A DNA stretch of 64,000 nt from Phenylobacterium kunshanense. Lineage in GTDB: Bacteria > Pseudomonadota > Alphaproteobacteria > Caulobacterales > Caulobacteraceae. Under the pieces are notes generated by a model. The model saw nothing but the letters and a program-made list of their open reading frames with translations. It searched no databases and was not told where the DNA came from. The first letter of the stretch is position 1, and every line of letters starts with the position of its first letter. Positions 41,852-52,803 of this stretch are shown one piece after another. Location: positions 85,058-149,057 of the forward strand of contig NZ_QFYS01000010.1 of the NCBI RefSeq assembly GCF_003254525.1. Direction: 5' to 3'. Both the position numbers and the translations under genes were made by a program.

Positions 41852-42346
41852 ATGCGCCGCATCGCCATCGCCAGCCTCGCCGCCCTCGCCCTCACCGCCT
41901 GCGCCACGGCGCGGGCGCCACAGGTCACCTATTCCGGAACGCCCCAGGCGCAGTGGGAACAGGGCCAGCGCGCCTATGAGGCCTGGTCCGCCGCCCGGCC
42001 GGGCTGGAAGGTCACCGCCTCGGGCCTGCAGTATCGCCGCGTCTCGGCGGCCCGGCCCGGCGCTCGGCGGCCTGCCCCGACCGACACGGTCACCATTCAC
42101 TATGTCGGCCGCTTCATCGACGGGCGCGAGTTCGACTCCTCCCGCAGCCGGGGCGAACCCGCGACCTTCCCCCTGCCGCGGCTCATCAAGGGCTGGCAGG
42201 AGGGCGTGCCGATGATGCGCGTCGGCGAGACCTGGCAGTTCGTGATCCCCGCGCCGATCGCCTACGGCGACCGCTGGCGCGATCCGATTCCCGCTAACAG
42301 CACCCTCCTGTTCGAGATCGAGCTGATCGATATCCCCGCCGAGTGA
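41852..42346 (+). CDS. FKBP-type peptidyl-prolyl isomerase lipoprotein
   Basis: A 164-residue lipoprotein: signal ending LTAC (Cys17), a short linker, then an FKBP domain (residues about 60-164) with DTVTIHYVGRFIDGREFDSS, RLIKGWQEGVPMMRVGETW and PANSTLLFEIELIDI. It catalyses proline cis-trans isomerisation in the periplasm, probably assisting outer-membrane protein folding. It stands alone between gdx and the next gene with no sign of an operon. Confidence 0.9.
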   Translation: MRRIAIASLAALALTACATARAPQVTYSGTPQAQWEQGQRAYEAWSAARPGWKVTASGLQYRRVSAARPGARRPAPTDTVTIHYVGRFIDGREFDSSRSRGEPATFPLPRLIKGWQEGVPMMRVGETWQFVIPAPIAYGDRWRDPIPANSTLLFEIELIDIPAE

Positions 42347-42487
42347 AACGCCGGGCGGCTGAAGGGACCCCGCCGCGCGTTTCCGGACTGAAACCCCTCT
42401 TTCATTGCCCCCGCCGCGCCGGAGTCGTAAATTCGGTATGACGCGCGGCCGGAAGAGCCCGCGCCGAAGACCCTGGGGGAAACCGAA

Positions 42488-43582
42488 GTGAACCGCGCCG
42501 CCATCGCCCTTGCCGCCCTGCTCAGCGCCGCTGCGCTCGCGCCCCTGGCCCACGCCGCCGATGCGCCCAAGGCGGGCGCGGCCGCGAAGCCCTACAAGGC
42601 CCCGCGGAACGCATTCGGCCAGCCCGATCTCTCCGGCTTCTGGAGCAACGCCACCCTGACGCCGATGGTGCGCCGGCCCCAGTTCAAGGACCGCCTCGTC
42701 TACACGCCCGAAGAGGTGAAGGAGATGGAGCAGAACGCCGAGGCCGAGGTCGAGGAGGGCAACGAGCCCACCGATCCGAACGCCCCGGCCGAAGCCCGCG
42801 CCACCCCGAGCACCAACGTGCGGCCCGAGTTCGCGGCCGCGGGCGGCGACGTGGGCGGATACAACCGCGGCTGGCTCGACCCGGGCAGCCATGTGATGCG
42901 CGTGAACGGCGAGCCGCGCACCTCGCTGATCACCACGCCCAACGGCATGCCGCCGGCCCGCAAGCCGGGCGCGCCGCCGCCCCCGCGCTTCGGAGGCGGC
43001 ATGGGCTCGTTCGACGGACCGGAAGTCCGCTCGCTGGGCGAGCGCTGCATCATGTCGTTCGGCCGCAACGCCGGGCCGCCGATGTTCCCCAACGGCTTCT
43101 ACAACAACAACTACCAGATCCTTCAGACCAAGGACGCCGTGGTCATCGAGGTCGAGATGAACCACGACGCGCGGATCGTCCGGCTCAACGACAAGCACCG
43201 CACAGACGGCGTGCGCCCCTACATGGGCGACTCCATCGGCTGGTGGGAGGGCGACACCCTGGTCGTCGAGACGACCAACATTCCGCAGGCGCAGCACTTC
43301 ATGGGCTCGTGGCAGAAGCTGAAGGTGACGGAGAAGTTCACCCGCGTCGGCCAATACCGCCTGCACTACGCCTTCACCGTGGAAGATCCCGACATCTGGG
43401 AGAGCGCCTGGGGCGGCGAGTACGAGTTCTCGCCGCTGGACGGCCGGATCTACGAGTACGCCTGCCACGAGGGCAACTACGCCCTTCCGGGCATCCTGGC
43501 CGGCGCCCGGGCCGAAGAGCGCGAAAAGGCCGAGGCCGCGGCCGCGGCGGCGGCGAAGAAGCCTGCGGGGGGCGCGCAGTAG
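42488..43582 (+). CDS. Secreted protein of unknown function
   Basis: A 364-residue protein with a Sec signal peptide (to about residue 23, LAHAAD) and no recognised domain. The segments GQPDLSGFWSNATLTPM, GWLDPGSHVMRVNGEPRTSL and the C-terminal GGEYEFSPLDGRIYEYACHEGNYALPGIL recur in a family of secreted hypothetical proteins of alphaproteobacteria; the later half looks like a beta-barrel-shaped soluble domain. It ends in an Ala-rich tail (AEAAAAAAAKK). The start is GTG 42488 with GGGGGA about eight bases upstream. I cannot assign a function. Confidence 0.75.
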   Translation: MNRAAIALAALLSAAALAPLAHAADAPKAGAAAKPYKAPRNAFGQPDLSGFWSNATLTPMVRRPQFKDRLVYTPEEVKEMEQNAEAEVEEGNEPTDPNAPAEARATPSTNVRPEFAAAGGDVGGYNRGWLDPGSHVMRVNGEPRTSLITTPNGMPPARKPGAPPPPRFGGGMGSFDGPEVRSLGERCIMSFGRNAGPPMFPNGFYNNNYQILQTKDAVVIEVEMNHDARIVRLNDKHRTDGVRPYMGDSIGWWEGDTLVVETTNIPQAQHFMGSWQKLKVTEKFTRVGQYRLHYAFTVEDPDIWESAWGGEYEFSPLDGRIYEYACHEGNYALPGILAGARAEEREKAEAAAAAAAKKPAGGAQ

Positions 43583-43635
43583 CGGGCCTCCTGCCCAGCA
43601 CCGCGTTCGGCGCATTCGGATGTCGCAAAGAAGAG

Positions 43636-43670
43636 GGGCGGCGCTTCCTGCGAAGCGCCGCCCTTCCTTA
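43636..43670. terminator. Bidirectional terminator between convergent genes
   Basis: GGGCGGCGCTTC / GAAGCGCCGCCC, a perfect 12-base stem with a four-base loop. Reading rightwards it is followed by TTCCTTATT. It ends where the convergent minus-strand gene stops, so it probably serves both. Confidence 0.75.
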
Positions 43671-44462
43671 TTGCGGCGGGGTGGTCGTGTCCGGGGTCAC
43701 CGTGTCCGTCGCCTCGGGCGGCGGGTCGGTGACGATCGGCGGTGTCGACGGGATCGGCTCCGGCGGATTGACCGCCTGGTTGGGCGGCGGGTTGGCCGGC
43801 GTCGGGGCCACGGTCGGGTTCAGGGTCGTATAGGGCTGCGGGCCGTCAGGCAGCGTCGCGCTGGCGTTCACCGCGGAGGACTCGGCGTTCGGCGCGGTGG
43901 TCGCCGCCGGCCGAGTGCGAACCGCCGGAGCGCTGCGCTGCACGCGCTCGGGAGCCGCGGCGGCCAGGCGGACCGGGGCCTCCGCGGCGGCCGACATCGA
44001 CGGCGGGTTCACCGCCATTTCCGGCGGCGCGATCGGAGCGGGAGCCGGCGTCAGCGGCGCGACGGCGACCTCGCTGGTCGTGGAGCCCGGGGTGAGTTCC
44101 GGAATTCCGCTCGCGTCGCGGCTCATCCACCATCCCGTCGCGCCCAGCGCCACAAGGGCGACCGCCCCGGCGGCGAACGCCGCGGGCGCGACACCGGCCG
44201 AGGCCTTGCCGCGGGTGGTGCGTTGGCCGGTCCTGCGATCGGCGGCGGCGAACATGCCCGGCGCGTCGTCGTTGATCTCGGTGTGGGAAGCGTCATCCGC
44301 AAAGGTCCGCGGTTCCGAAGCGGCGATGGGGGTGGCGCGCCGGCCGCCAAGGCCACGCTTGCGCCGGGACGCGCGGTCCCAGACAGGGTTCGGCGCGAAC
44401 ATCACGCCCTCGGCGTCGGTTACGGAAGTCTCCCGACGATCAGGGTTGTAGTCCATAGTCAT
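43668..44462 (-). CDS. Hypothetical single-pass membrane protein, Pro/Ala-rich
   Basis: A 264-residue protein without a known domain. Residues 1-85 are charged and cytoplasmic, one TM helix occupies about 90-112 (AFAAGAVALVALGATGWWM), and the long C-terminal part is low-complexity Pro/Thr/Ala, expected to be disordered outside the membrane. The start is ATG 44462 with GGAGGG seven bases upstream. Upstream lies a 278-base gap shared with the divergent acyl-CoA synthetase gene. I do not recognise a function; a structural or regulatory envelope role is only a guess. Confidence 0.7.
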   Translation of the reverse strand: MTMDYNPDRRETSVTDAEGVMFAPNPVWDRASRRKRGLGGRRATPIAASEPRTFADDASHTEINDDAPGMFAAADRRTGQRTTRGKASAGVAPAAFAAGAVALVALGATGWWMSRDASGIPELTPGSTTSEVAVAPLTPAPAPIAPPEMAVNPPSMSAAAEAPVRLAAAAPERVQRSAPAVRTRPAATTAPNAESSAVNASATLPDGPQPYTTLNPTVAPTPANPPPNQAVNPPEPIPSTPPIVTDPPPEATDTVTPDTTTPPQ

Positions 44463-44740
44463 CGCATGTCCCTCCAGGGAAGTGTCGGACGGCGATAACG
44501 GCGGTCTTGGCGTCGAGTTCCATAGACCTTTTGAGGTTTGCGCACGGAATATTCGAATGCGGAGGATGTCGGCCTGCCAACTCACGATCTACACGCCAAG
44601 ACGACTCCCAGATTTAGACACACCTCCGCCATAGTCTGAAACTGCACAGTTGCCGCCGGGACTTCTGTGGATGCGACCCCACCGCGCTTGACCGCCCCCG
44701 CCGGTGCTCGCCAAGCTGGCCCTTGCGACTGGAGGTGCGA

Positions 44741-46531
44741 ATGCGGTTCAAGGCCAGGCTCAAGCGCGACTGGCGATACTGGCAGGGGCTCAGCCGGACC
44801 CTGAAACGGGTCAAGTCCATCGCCCGCGAGTCCGACAACCTGATCTGCGACGACCTGCAGGCGGCGGTCGACCAGTGGCGCGAGCGCCCGGCCATGACCT
44901 TCGAGGGGCGCACCCTCAGCTATGGCGAGCTGGACGCCATGGCCAATCGCTACGCGCACTGGGCGAAGGGGATGAACCTGCGCCGGGGCCAGGTGGTCGC
45001 ACTCTTCATGCCGAACCGGCTGGAATATTTTCCCGTCTGGTACGGCCTCTCCAAGGTCGGGGTGGTCACCGCCCTGATCAACAGCCAGCTCGCCGGCCTG
45101 CCGCTGGCCCACTGCCTCAACATCAGCGGCGCGGCGCACGTGATCGTCGACGCCGACACCTCGCCGGTGTTCGAGGCGACGCGGGCGCTTCTGGAGCGGC
45201 CGATGCAGCAGTGGATCCTCGGCCCGGCGCAGGGCGACCAGCGCGACCTCGCCCAGGCCCTCAAGAGCTGCTCATCCCTGCCGCCGGACCGTGGCGTCCG
45301 AGACGGCATGACCGCCGCCGACACCGCGCTGCTGATCTTCACGTCGGGCACCACCGGCCTGCCCAAGGCCGCCCGGATCACCCACATGCGCGCCCAGCTC
45401 TACATGCGCGGCTTCGCGGGCTCGACGGGCGCCCGGGACACGGACCGCATCTACGTGACCCTGCCGCTGTACCATGCCACCGGGGGCCTCTGCGCCCTGG
45501 GCGCGGCGCTGCTCAATGGCGGCTCGGTGGTGCTTCGCAGGAAATTCTCCGCGAGCCACTTCTGGAAGGAGATCGTCGCCGAGGGCTGCACCATGTTCGT
45601 CTACATCGGCGAGCTGTGCCGCTACCTCGTGAACCATGAGTTCGACGAGGACGAGACCCGGCACAAGCTGCGGATGGCCTTCGGCAACGGCCTGCGGCCC
45701 GATGTCTGGCCCACGCTGAAGCAGCGGTTCCGCATCCCCGAGATCCTCGAGTTCTACGGCTCGACCGAGGGCAATGTGTCGATGTTCAACTTCGACGGCC
45801 GCGAGGGCGCCATCGGGCGTGTCCCCAAGTGGTTGAAGAAGAAGGTCAACGTCCGCCTCGTCCAGTTCGACATCGAAACCGAGGAACCGGTCAGGGGGCC
45901 TAGCGGCCTGTGCATCGAATGCGGCGCCGGCCAGGTGGGCCTCTGCATCGGCCAGATCGGAACCGGCGACGCGCGCACCGACTTCACCGGCTATCTCGAC
46001 AAAGCCGCATCGGACAAGAAGGTGCTGCGGGACGTCCTGGCGCGCGGCGACGCCTGGTTCTCCACCGGCGACCTCATGAAGATGGACGCCGACGGCTATT
46101 TCTACTTCGTCGACCGGGTGGGCGACACCTTCCGCTGGAAGGGCGAGAACGTCTCCACCGGCGAGGTCGCCGAGCGGATCCAGGCCTTCCCGGGCGTGCT
46201 TGAGGCCACCGTCTACGGTGTCGCCGTGGAGGGAGCGGATGGCCGGGCCGGCATGGCCGCGATCGTCATGGATGGGGCGTTCGATCCCGTGGCGTTCGGC
46301 GAGCACGTGTCGCGCGAGTTGCCCTCCTACGCCCAGCCGCTGTTCGTGCGGCTGCTGCCCGCCATGGACACCACCGGCACGTTCAAGGTCCGCAAGGTCG
46401 ACCTTGTCGCCGATGGCTTCGACCCAACGAAGATCAAGGGCGCCCTGTTCTTCCACGACCCGAAGAAGGGCTACGCAAAGCTCACCAAGGCCACCCACGA
46501 GAAGCTGGTGTCCGGCGCCATCAAGATCTGA
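44741..46531 (+). CDS. Long-chain acyl-CoA synthetase (FATP/FadD6-like)
   Basis: A 596-residue adenylate-forming enzyme that activates fatty acids to CoA esters, probably at the membrane. The AMP-binding P-loop is LLIFTSGTTGLPKAARITH, the second core motif is EFYGSTEGNVSMFN and the third is YFYFVDRVGDTFRWKGENVST. This arrangement fits the fatty-acid transport protein/very-long-chain branch. The start is ATG 44741 with GGAGG six bases upstream. It overlaps the convergent kinase gene by 11 bases. Confidence 0.9.
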   Translation: MRFKARLKRDWRYWQGLSRTLKRVKSIARESDNLICDDLQAAVDQWRERPAMTFEGRTLSYGELDAMANRYAHWAKGMNLRRGQVVALFMPNRLEYFPVWYGLSKVGVVTALINSQLAGLPLAHCLNISGAAHVIVDADTSPVFEATRALLERPMQQWILGPAQGDQRDLAQALKSCSSLPPDRGVRDGMTAADTALLIFTSGTTGLPKAARITHMRAQLYMRGFAGSTGARDTDRIYVTLPLYHATGGLCALGAALLNGGSVVLRRKFSASHFWKEIVAEGCTMFVYIGELCRYLVNHEFDEDETRHKLRMAFGNGLRPDVWPTLKQRFRIPEILEFYGSTEGNVSMFNFDGREGAIGRVPKWLKKKVNVRLVQFDIETEEPVRGPSGLCIECGAGQVGLCIGQIGTGDARTDFTGYLDKAASDKKVLRDVLARGDAWFSTGDLMKMDADGYFYFVDRVGDTFRWKGENVSTGEVAERIQAFPGVLEATVYGVAVEGADGRAGMAAIVMDGAFDPVAFGEHVSRELPSYAQPLFVRLLPAMDTTGTFKVRKVDLVADGFDPTKIKGALFFHDPKKGYAKLTKATHEKLVSGAIKI

Positions 46532-48014
46532 TCGCCCCCGTCTGGAGCGGCAGGCGGATGGCGCAGATCAGGCCGGCCGGATCGAAATCGAGGCGCGCCA
46601 CCCCGCCGAGCTGATCCTTCAGGCTCCGCTCGATCAGCCGCGAGCCGAAGCCGCGCCGCGTAGGCGGCGCCACCGGCGGCCCGCCCGTCTCGGCCCATTG
46701 CAGGTCCAGCCAGTCGCCGTCCGCGCGCCATGAGATATCGACGCGGCCGCCCGCCTTGGAGAGCGCCCCGTACTTCGCCGCATTCGTGGCCAGCTCGTGC
46801 AGGACGAGGCCCAGCGCCAGCGTCCCCGCCGACGTCAGCTCCACCTCGGCGCCGCTCAGGGCGTACTGCTCCGCCGCGAAGGGCCGCAGTTCGGCGAGCA
46901 GCAGGTCCCGCAGCGCCGCCCCGCGCCAACTGCTGGCGGTCAGCAGGTCGTGCGTCGCCGCCAAGGCGAGCAGCCGGGATTCGAAGGCTTCGTGAAAGTC
47001 TGACGGCGTCGCGGCGTTGCGCAAGGTCTGGTGGGCGATGGCCTGCACGGTCGCGAGGCTGTTCTTCACCCGGTGGTTCAGTTCGTCGAGCAGCAGCTTC
47101 TGCTGGCGCTCCGCCAGCACCCGGTCGGTGACGTCGCTGCCTTCCACGAACACGCCGGAAATCTTCCCGTCCGGAGCCTGGATCGGCTGGTAGATGAAAT
47201 CCACGAACCGCTCTTCCAGCGGCGCCCCGACCGTCCGCTGAAGGCGCACGCTGAGCGCCTGGCCGATGTAGGGCTCACCGCTGTTCAGCACGCCCTGTAG
47301 CAGTTCCACGAACCCCTGCGCCGCCACCTCGGGCAGGGCCTCGGCCACCGAGCGGCCGATCACCTGACGGTGCCCGATGAGCCGCTGGTAGGCGCGGTTC
47401 ACAAGGGCGAAGCGGAGGTCGGGGCCGGCGAGCACCGCGATGAATCCGGGCGCCTGCATGAACAGGTCCCGCAGCCCCTCCGTCTCCTGGAGCAGCGAGA
47501 GGTTCACCTTCTCCGCCTCCTGGGCGCGGAGCAGCAGTTCCTTCTCGCCCGGCGCCGGCTCGCCGCCGGGGCCGTAGGCCATTGTCTTCAGCCGCTGCAG
47601 TTCCGTCACGTCCACGGTGTTCTGGACAATGAACGCCGTCCGGCCATCGGGTCCCAGAAGCGGCACGTGCGCCGCCGACCAGTAGCGCATCTCGAACCCC
47701 CCGCCCCGGGAAGCTGGCCGCTCGATTGGATAGGGAATGAGGGCGATGGTGTCGGGCTGGCCGGTCTCCAGCACCCGTTCGAACGAGGCGCGGAGGCGCC
47801 CTCCGCCCTCGCCCGGGTTCGGAAAGGCGTCGAACAGGTTCCGGCCCAGCAGATCCTCGGCACGGCGCTCCAGCACCGTGCAATAGGCCTGGTTGACCGC
47901 GATGTAGTTGAGTTCACGGTCCAGCACCATGTGCGGACTCGGCAGCGCGCCGAACAGAGCGGCGAAGTCGGGCATGGCTGCGCCTGCCATCACGGCTTCC
48001 ATCTCGGCGCGCAT
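46521..48014 (-). CDS. PAS-containing HWE/HisKA_2 sensor histidine kinase
   Basis: A 497-residue cytosolic sensor kinase: two PAS domains (residues about 12-140 and 175-295), then the HisKA_2/HWE phosphoacceptor in [16 protein letters not shown] (His314), and an ATPase domain with [16 protein letters not shown]. The start is ATG 48014, preceded by AAGGAA; a longer frame from 48065 is less likely. No paired response regulator is adjacent. Kinases of this type in alphaproteobacteria often control general stress response or light/redox responses; the signal is unknown. Confidence 0.87.
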   Translation of the reverse strand: MRAEMEAVMAGAAMPDFAALFGALPSPHMVLDRELNYIAVNQAYCTVLERRAEDLLGRNLFDAFPNPGEGGGRLRASFERVLETGQPDTIALIPYPIERPASRGGGFEMRYWSAAHVPLLGPDGRTAFIVQNTVDVTELQRLKTMAYGPGGEPAPGEKELLLRAQEAEKVNLSLLQETEGLRDLFMQAPGFIAVLAGPDLRFALVNRAYQRLIGHRQVIGRSVAEALPEVAAQGFVELLQGVLNSGEPYIGQALSVRLQRTVGAPLEERFVDFIYQPIQAPDGKISGVFVEGSDVTDRVLAERQQKLLLDELNHRVKNSLATVQAIAHQTLRNAATPSDFHEAFESRLLALAATHDLLTASSWRGAALRDLLLAELRPFAAEQYALSGAEVELTSAGTLALGLVLHELATNAAKYGALSKAGGRVDISWRADGDWLDLQWAETGGPPVAPPTRRGFGSRLIERSLKDQLGGVARLDFDPAGLICAIRLPLQTGAIRS

Positions 48015-48178
48015 ATGTTCCTTTTCTCCGGGGGTGCAAACGCCGAACGGCGCCGCTTGTTCCACCGGAGCTGTCCCCGACCCGCCCCAATATGATGCGC
48101 GGGCGCCAAGAGCGCCAGCCGATGCGCCGCCGTGTCGCGGCCCTGCAGCGGCGGCCGGACTCGCCTATATTGCCGCCC

Positions 48179-50056
48179 ATGCTGGACGCACCGTCTTCGC
48201 CGCCGACTGAGGGCGCGCCCCTTAAGGGCGCAGCGCTGATCAAGGATGAGGTGCGCCGCCTGCCCGATCGCCCGGGCGTCTACCGGATGATGGGCGAGGA
48301 CGGCGAAGTCCTCTATGTGGGCAAGGCCCGGTCGCTGAAGAAGCGGGTGATCCAGTACGCACAGGGCCGCTTCCACACCCAGCGCATCGCCCACATGGTC
48401 GACGCGACGCGGTCGATGGAGTTCGTCACCACCCGCACCGAGACCGACGCCCTGCTGCTCGAGATCAACCTGATCAAGCAGCTCAAGCCGCGCTTCAACG
48501 TCCTGCTCCGGGACGACAAGAGCTTCCCCGAGATCGTCATCCGCCGCGAGCATCCCGCCGCCCAGCTCCGAAAGCACCGGGGCGCCCACACCATCAAGGG
48601 CGACTATTTCGGCCCGTTCGCCAGCGCCAATGCGGTGAACAAGACGCTCAACACCCTGCAGAAGGCCTTCCTGCTGCGGTCTTGCTCCGACAGCGTCTAC
48701 GAGAGCCGCACCCGGCCCTGCATGCTGCACCAGATCAAGCGCTGCGCCGCCCCATGCACGGGCCTCGTCAGCCTTGAGGACTACGCGGGCCTCGTGGAGC
48801 AGGCCGAGGCCTTCCTGCGCGGCAGGTCGCGGGCGGTCATGCAGCGGATGTCAGCCGAGATGCAGGCCGCATCCGACGAGATGGAGTTCGAGCGCGCCGC
48901 CCGCCTGCGCGACCGCATCCGCGCCCTGGCGTCGGTGGCGCAGGAGACCCAGATCAATCCCGAGACGCTGGAGGAGGCCGACGTCTTCGCCCTGCATGCC
49001 GAGGGCGGCCAGGCCTGCGTCCAGGTGTTCTTCTTCCGCGCCGGCCAGAACTGGGGCAACCGCGCCTACTTCCCGCGCGTCGACAAGACCGACGAGGACG
49101 CCGACGTCATGGGCGCCTTCCTCGGCCAGTTCTACGACGACAAGCCGATCCCCAAGCTCATCCTGGTCAATGTCGAGCCGGCCGAGCGCGAACTGCTGGC
49201 CGAGGCGTTCCAGCAGAAGTCGGGCCGCAAGGTCGAGATCGGCCGCCCTCAGCGCGGCGAGAAGAAACAGCTCGTCGAGCACGCCCACACCAACGCCCGC
49301 GAGGCCCTGGGCCGGAAGATGGCCGAGAGCTCGGCCCAGTCGAAGCTGCTGGCCGGCGTCGCCGAGGCGTTCGGCCTGGAGGGCCCGCCAGAGCGGATCG
49401 AGGTCTACGACAACAGCCACATCATGGGCACGAACGCCGTCGGCGGCATGATCGTCGCCGGCCCCGAGGGCTTCCAGAAGAGCCAGTACCGCAAGTTCAA
49501 CATCAAGGGGACGGACCTCACCCCCGGCGACGACTTCGGCATGATGAAGGAGGTGCTGCGCCGCCGCTTCGGCCGGCTGGTGAAGGAGGAGGAGGCCGGC
49601 GAGGAGACCGTCCGCCCCGACCTCGTGCTGATCGACGGCGGCGCCGGCCAGATCGCGGCGGTGATGGAGGTGATGGCCGACCTAGGCGTCGACGACATCC
49701 CCGTGGTCGGCGTGGCCAAGGGCGTCGACCGGGACGCCGGGATGGAGCGCTTCTTCATCCCCGGCCAGGAGCCGTTCCGCTTCGACCACAAGTCGCCGGT
49801 GCTCTATTACCTCCAGCGCCTGCGCGACGAGGCCCACCGCTTCGCTATCGGCAGCCACCGCACCCGCCGGTCCATGGACCTGAAGAAGAACCCCCTCGAC
49901 GAGATCGACGGGGTCGGTCCCGGGCGCAAGCGCGCCCTGCTCCACGCCTTCGGCTCGGCCCGCGGCGTCAGCCGGGCCAGCGTCGACGACCTCGCCAAGG
50001 TCGACGGCGTCAGCCAGCAACTCGCCCAGCGCATCTTCGACTTCTTCCGGAAATAG
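48179..50056 (+). CDS. uvrC: UvrABC excinuclease subunit C
   Basis: Nuclease that makes both incisions in nucleotide excision repair. The 625-residue protein has the GIY-YIG domain ([23 protein letters not shown]), the cysteine-containing region [15 protein letters not shown], a UVR motif at about 205-245, an RNase H-like domain ([29 protein letters not shown]) and C-terminal helix-hairpin-helix motifs ([18 protein letters not shown]). The start is taken at ATG 48179, giving MLDAPSS. Confidence 0.95.
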   Translation: MLDAPSSPPTEGAPLKGAALIKDEVRRLPDRPGVYRMMGEDGEVLYVGKARSLKKRVIQYAQGRFHTQRIAHMVDATRSMEFVTTRTETDALLLEINLIKQLKPRFNVLLRDDKSFPEIVIRREHPAAQLRKHRGAHTIKGDYFGPFASANAVNKTLNTLQKAFLLRSCSDSVYESRTRPCMLHQIKRCAAPCTGLVSLEDYAGLVEQAEAFLRGRSRAVMQRMSAEMQAASDEMEFERAARLRDRIRALASVAQETQINPETLEEADVFALHAEGGQACVQVFFFRAGQNWGNRAYFPRVDKTDEDADVMGAFLGQFYDDKPIPKLILVNVEPAERELLAEAFQQKSGRKVEIGRPQRGEKKQLVEHAHTNAREALGRKMAESSAQSKLLAGVAEAFGLEGPPERIEVYDNSHIMGTNAVGGMIVAGPEGFQKSQYRKFNIKGTDLTPGDDFGMMKEVLRRRFGRLVKEEEAGEETVRPDLVLIDGGAGQIAAVMEVMADLGVDDIPVVGVAKGVDRDAGMERFFIPGQEPFRFDHKSPVLYYLQRLRDEAHRFAIGSHRTRRSMDLKKNPLDEIDGVGPGRKRALLHAFGSARGVSRASVDDLAKVDGVSQQLAQRIFDFFRK

Positions 50057-50158
50057 CTCGACCCCAGTTCCAGGCCCGAGAGTCGCTACACGCCCGCGTT
50101 GAGCTTCTGGGCGAACGCCGACATTCTCCGCCGCCCTTCACGTTCCCGGACCCTCTCT

Positions 50159-50890
50159 ATGCCCAAGTCCTTCGCCGCCCCGCTTACGGCGCTCGCTCTC
50201 CTTCTCGCCCCGGCCGCCGCCGCAGCCCAGACGCCCGAGGCGCTGCAGATCGCGGTGATGCAGGACGACCCCGCCGCCATCGACCGGGCGATCCGCGCCG
50301 GCGCCGACCCGCGCGCCCTGGGCCCCCACGGCTCGCCCCTGGCCATCGCCGCCATGTCGGGTAAGGCCCGCGCCGTCCGCGCCCTCCTGGACCACGGCGC
50401 CGATCCCGCCGCCCCTGGCCCCAACGGCGACAACGCGCTCGGCTCGGCCTTCTTCGCCATGAATGGCGTGGCGTTGCTCGGCCGGGACGAGGCGCCCGAT
50501 CCCGCCCGCAGGGCCCAGGCGCTGGAGGTCCTCCGGCTGGTCGCCGCCCGCAAGATCGGGCTCGACACACCCATCCGCGTCGGTCCCTCCACCTTCACCC
50601 CGCTGATGCTGGCGGCCGAGGCCGGCGCCCTCGACGTGACGCAGATCCTCCTGGACGCCGGCGCCAACCCCAACGCGACCAACAGCGGCCGCTACACGCC
50701 CATCGACTACGCCGTCGACCGCCCGCCCTCCTGGGCCGCCCTGCCCCAGGGCCGCCGCACCGACATCGTCCGCGCCCTGCTCGCCAAGGGCGCCCGCCTC
50801 GACCGCGCCGGCGCCGACGGGGTCACGCCCCTGGCCCGCGCACGCCGGGCCGGGAACCCGGAGATCGTGGCGCTGCTTGAGGGGCGTTGA
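50159..50890 (+). CDS. Exported ankyrin-repeat protein
   Basis: A 243-residue protein with a signal peptide (about residues 1-24, AAAAQ) and four to five ankyrin repeats: HGSPLAIAAMSGKARAVRALLDHGADP, TPLMLAAEAGALDVTQILLDAGANPNA and TPLARARRAGNPEIVALLEG are the clearest. Ankyrin repeats are protein-interaction scaffolds; a periplasmic partner is likely but unknown. The start at ATG 50159 gives a clean signal sequence. The next gene follows eight bases later. Confidence 0.85.
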   Translation: MPKSFAAPLTALALLLAPAAAAAQTPEALQIAVMQDDPAAIDRAIRAGADPRALGPHGSPLAIAAMSGKARAVRALLDHGADPAAPGPNGDNALGSAFFAMNGVALLGRDEAPDPARRAQALEVLRLVAARKIGLDTPIRVGPSTFTPLMLAAEAGALDVTQILLDAGANPNATNSGRYTPIDYAVDRPPSWAALPQGRRTDIVRALLAKGARLDRAGADGVTPLARARRAGNPEIVALLEGR

Positions 50891-50898
50891 GGGAAGGC

Positions 50899-51168
50899 AT
50901 GACGATCCCGCACATCAGCTCCGGCGTGGTGCACGAGACCCCCGACGATCTTCGCGAGGTGTTTCTCTCCGACCCCGAGGCGCTGGCGAGGTGGGAAGAC
51001 ATCACCCCGCTCGCGCGCAACGAGTGGATCTGCTGGGTCGAGTCCGTGAAGAAGCCCGAGACGCGGCGCAAGCACGTGGAGCGTGCCCGCGAAGACCTGA
51101 AGGCGGGCAAGCGGCGGCCCTGCTGCTGGCCGGGCTGCCCGCATCGGGAGCGGACGGGGCGTCCTTAA
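50899..51168 (+). CDS. YdeI/OmpD-associated-like small protein
   Basis: An 89-residue protein resembling the YdeI C-terminal helical domain: DDLREVFLSDPEALARWEDITPLARNEWICWVESVKKPETRRKHVERAREDLKAGKRRP. YdeI homologues are linked to bacteriocin protection and polymyxin resistance, but the short form seen here has no tested role. The start is ATG 50899 with GGGAAGG just upstream. CCWPGCPHRE at the end is cysteine-rich and unusual for the family. It ends 22 bases short of the convergent carboxylesterase gene. Confidence 0.75.
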   Translation: MTIPHISSGVVHETPDDLREVFLSDPEALARWEDITPLARNEWICWVESVKKPETRRKHVERAREDLKAGKRRPCCWPGCPHRERTGRP

Positions 51169-51190
51169 GGCGCGCGCCCTCCCGGATCGT

Positions 51191-52792
51191 TCAGGCCGCG
51201 TTGGCCCAAAGCCTCCGGAAGGCGCCCCGATAGTCCGGCTGGAGGAAACTCGCCGGCTCGTCGAACACCATGGTCGCCCGGGTCTCGGCGTCGTAGGGCG
51301 TCCACCGGGGGAGCTTGCTGGTGTTCGGATCTCCCGTGGCGGCCAGGGCGACGATCGCCGAGGACAGTTCGTCGGTCAGTCTGGCGCTGATTGGGTTCGC
51401 CCCCTGAAGCGCGCCCCGCACTTCCCGTGAACTCGGCCCCACGTCGACGCCGTGCGTCGCGCCATAGCGGCCGCCCCAGGCCGGGCTCGCCGCCTTCCAG
51501 AGGTAGACGTAGGCCGGAGCCCGTCCCAGCGCGGCCTTGCGCTCGGCCATGGCGAAGCTCGCGCCCCGCCCCATGTCACTGATGATCCGGGACTGGATCA
51601 GATAGGGCGACGCCCGCGGGTCCTCCTGGCGGTAGAGGTCCAGCACCTCGGCCGCGCGCGTGCCGACGCGGGGCGTCAGCATCTTGGTCACGCCCTCCCA
51701 CGTCTCGTCGAAGTTCCGCTGCCGGTAGGTCCGCTCGTCGAGCGTGGTCGAGACGATCATCGGCACGTCGCCGCTGATCGCCGGAGCATCCGGGTCGAAC
51801 GGATGGCGGGGCATGGCCTCGCCGTCCAGCACGGGCGTGAACGAGTTCGGCGCCTCGCCGCGCGCCCGCTGGGCCGCCTCCATGTCCGCCTGGGCGGACA
51901 GCAGATCGTGGAACGGCATGGCCTGCAGCTTCCGCATGTCACCGCCGCCGAGGGTCAGGCTCTTCAGCAACGCGTCCGCCGTCGCCTTGGCGCGCTCGCG
52001 CGGAGCCACCCGCAGCATCGCGCCGCTCATCTGCACAGCGCGGTGGAACAGTCCCTTCGCCGACGGCATGGCCATCAGGCCGCTGACTTTCGCCCCGCCC
52101 CCCGATTGGCCGATGATCAGCACGCGGGCCGGGTCGCCCCCGAAGGCTTCGATATTGCGGTTCACCCACCGCAGCGCGGCGACCAGGTCCAGCATCCCGG
52201 CCATGCCGCTCTGGGCGAATTGGGCCGGCGCGCCGCTGTCCGCCACGTGCAGGAAGCCGAACGCGCTGAGGCGATGGTTCACGCTGACCACCACGCAGTC
52301 ACCATGTCGCGCCTGCATCTCGCCGTCCATGCCCGGCGAGTTGCTGGAGCCGCCATAGAAGCCGCCCCCGTGGAAGCGGACGATCACCGGCTTCTTCGCG
52401 GTGCGCGACAGCTCAGGCGTCCAGACGTTCAGGTTCAGGCAGTCCTCGCCCATGCCGCCGGGCTGGTAGTCCAGGAAGATCAGGTTGGCGTAGTCGCTTC
52501 GCCGGTCGCCCGGCATCTGCGGGCAGACGTTGCCGTAGTCCAGTGCGTCGCGGACCCCCGCCCAGGGCTTCACGGCTTGGGGCGGCAGGAAGCGGTTCCT
52601 GCCGGACGTGTCGGCGCCGTAGGGCACGCCCTTGAACACCTTGATCCCGCCCGACGCGAGGCCGCGCAGCTTGCCTTCCGCCGTCTCGACGATCGGGAAG
52701 ATGTCGGTCGTCGCCGCCCGCGCGGTTCCGGCCAGGAGCAACGTCGCGCCAGCCCCGCCGAGGATCGCCCGACGGTTCGCCATGATGTTCAT
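51191..52792 (-). CDS. Exported carboxylesterase, type B (paralogue 1)
   Basis: A 533-residue secreted esterase. The leader [20 protein letters not shown] has a twin-Arg followed by a hydrophobic run, suggesting Tat export. The esterase-type core includes [22 protein letters not shown] (oxyanion hole) and the nucleophile elbow [11 protein letters not shown] (GxSxG). ATG 52792 has AGGAG eight bases upstream. The gene lies 12 bases after its paralogue and is probably co-transcribed. Substrates of this family range from carboxyl esters to carbamates; the true one is unknown. Confidence 0.87.
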   Translation of the reverse strand: MNIMANRRAILGGAGATLLLAGTARAATTDIFPIVETAEGKLRGLASGGIKVFKGVPYGADTSGRNRFLPPQAVKPWAGVRDALDYGNVCPQMPGDRRSDYANLIFLDYQPGGMGEDCLNLNVWTPELSRTAKKPVIVRFHGGGFYGGSSNSPGMDGEMQARHGDCVVVSVNHRLSAFGFLHVADSGAPAQFAQSGMAGMLDLVAALRWVNRNIEAFGGDPARVLIIGQSGGGAKVSGLMAMPSAKGLFHRAVQMSGAMLRVAPRERAKATADALLKSLTLGGGDMRKLQAMPFHDLLSAQADMEAAQRARGEAPNSFTPVLDGEAMPRHPFDPDAPAISGDVPMIVSTTLDERTYRQRNFDETWEGVTKMLTPRVGTRAAEVLDLYRQEDPRASPYLIQSRIISDMGRGASFAMAERKAALGRAPAYVYLWKAASPAWGGRYGATHGVDVGPSSREVRGALQGANPISARLTDELSSAIVALAATGDPNTSKLPRWTPYDAETRATMVFDEPASFLQPDYRGAFRRLWANAA

Positions 52793-52803
52793 CGGAAAGG
52801 CTC

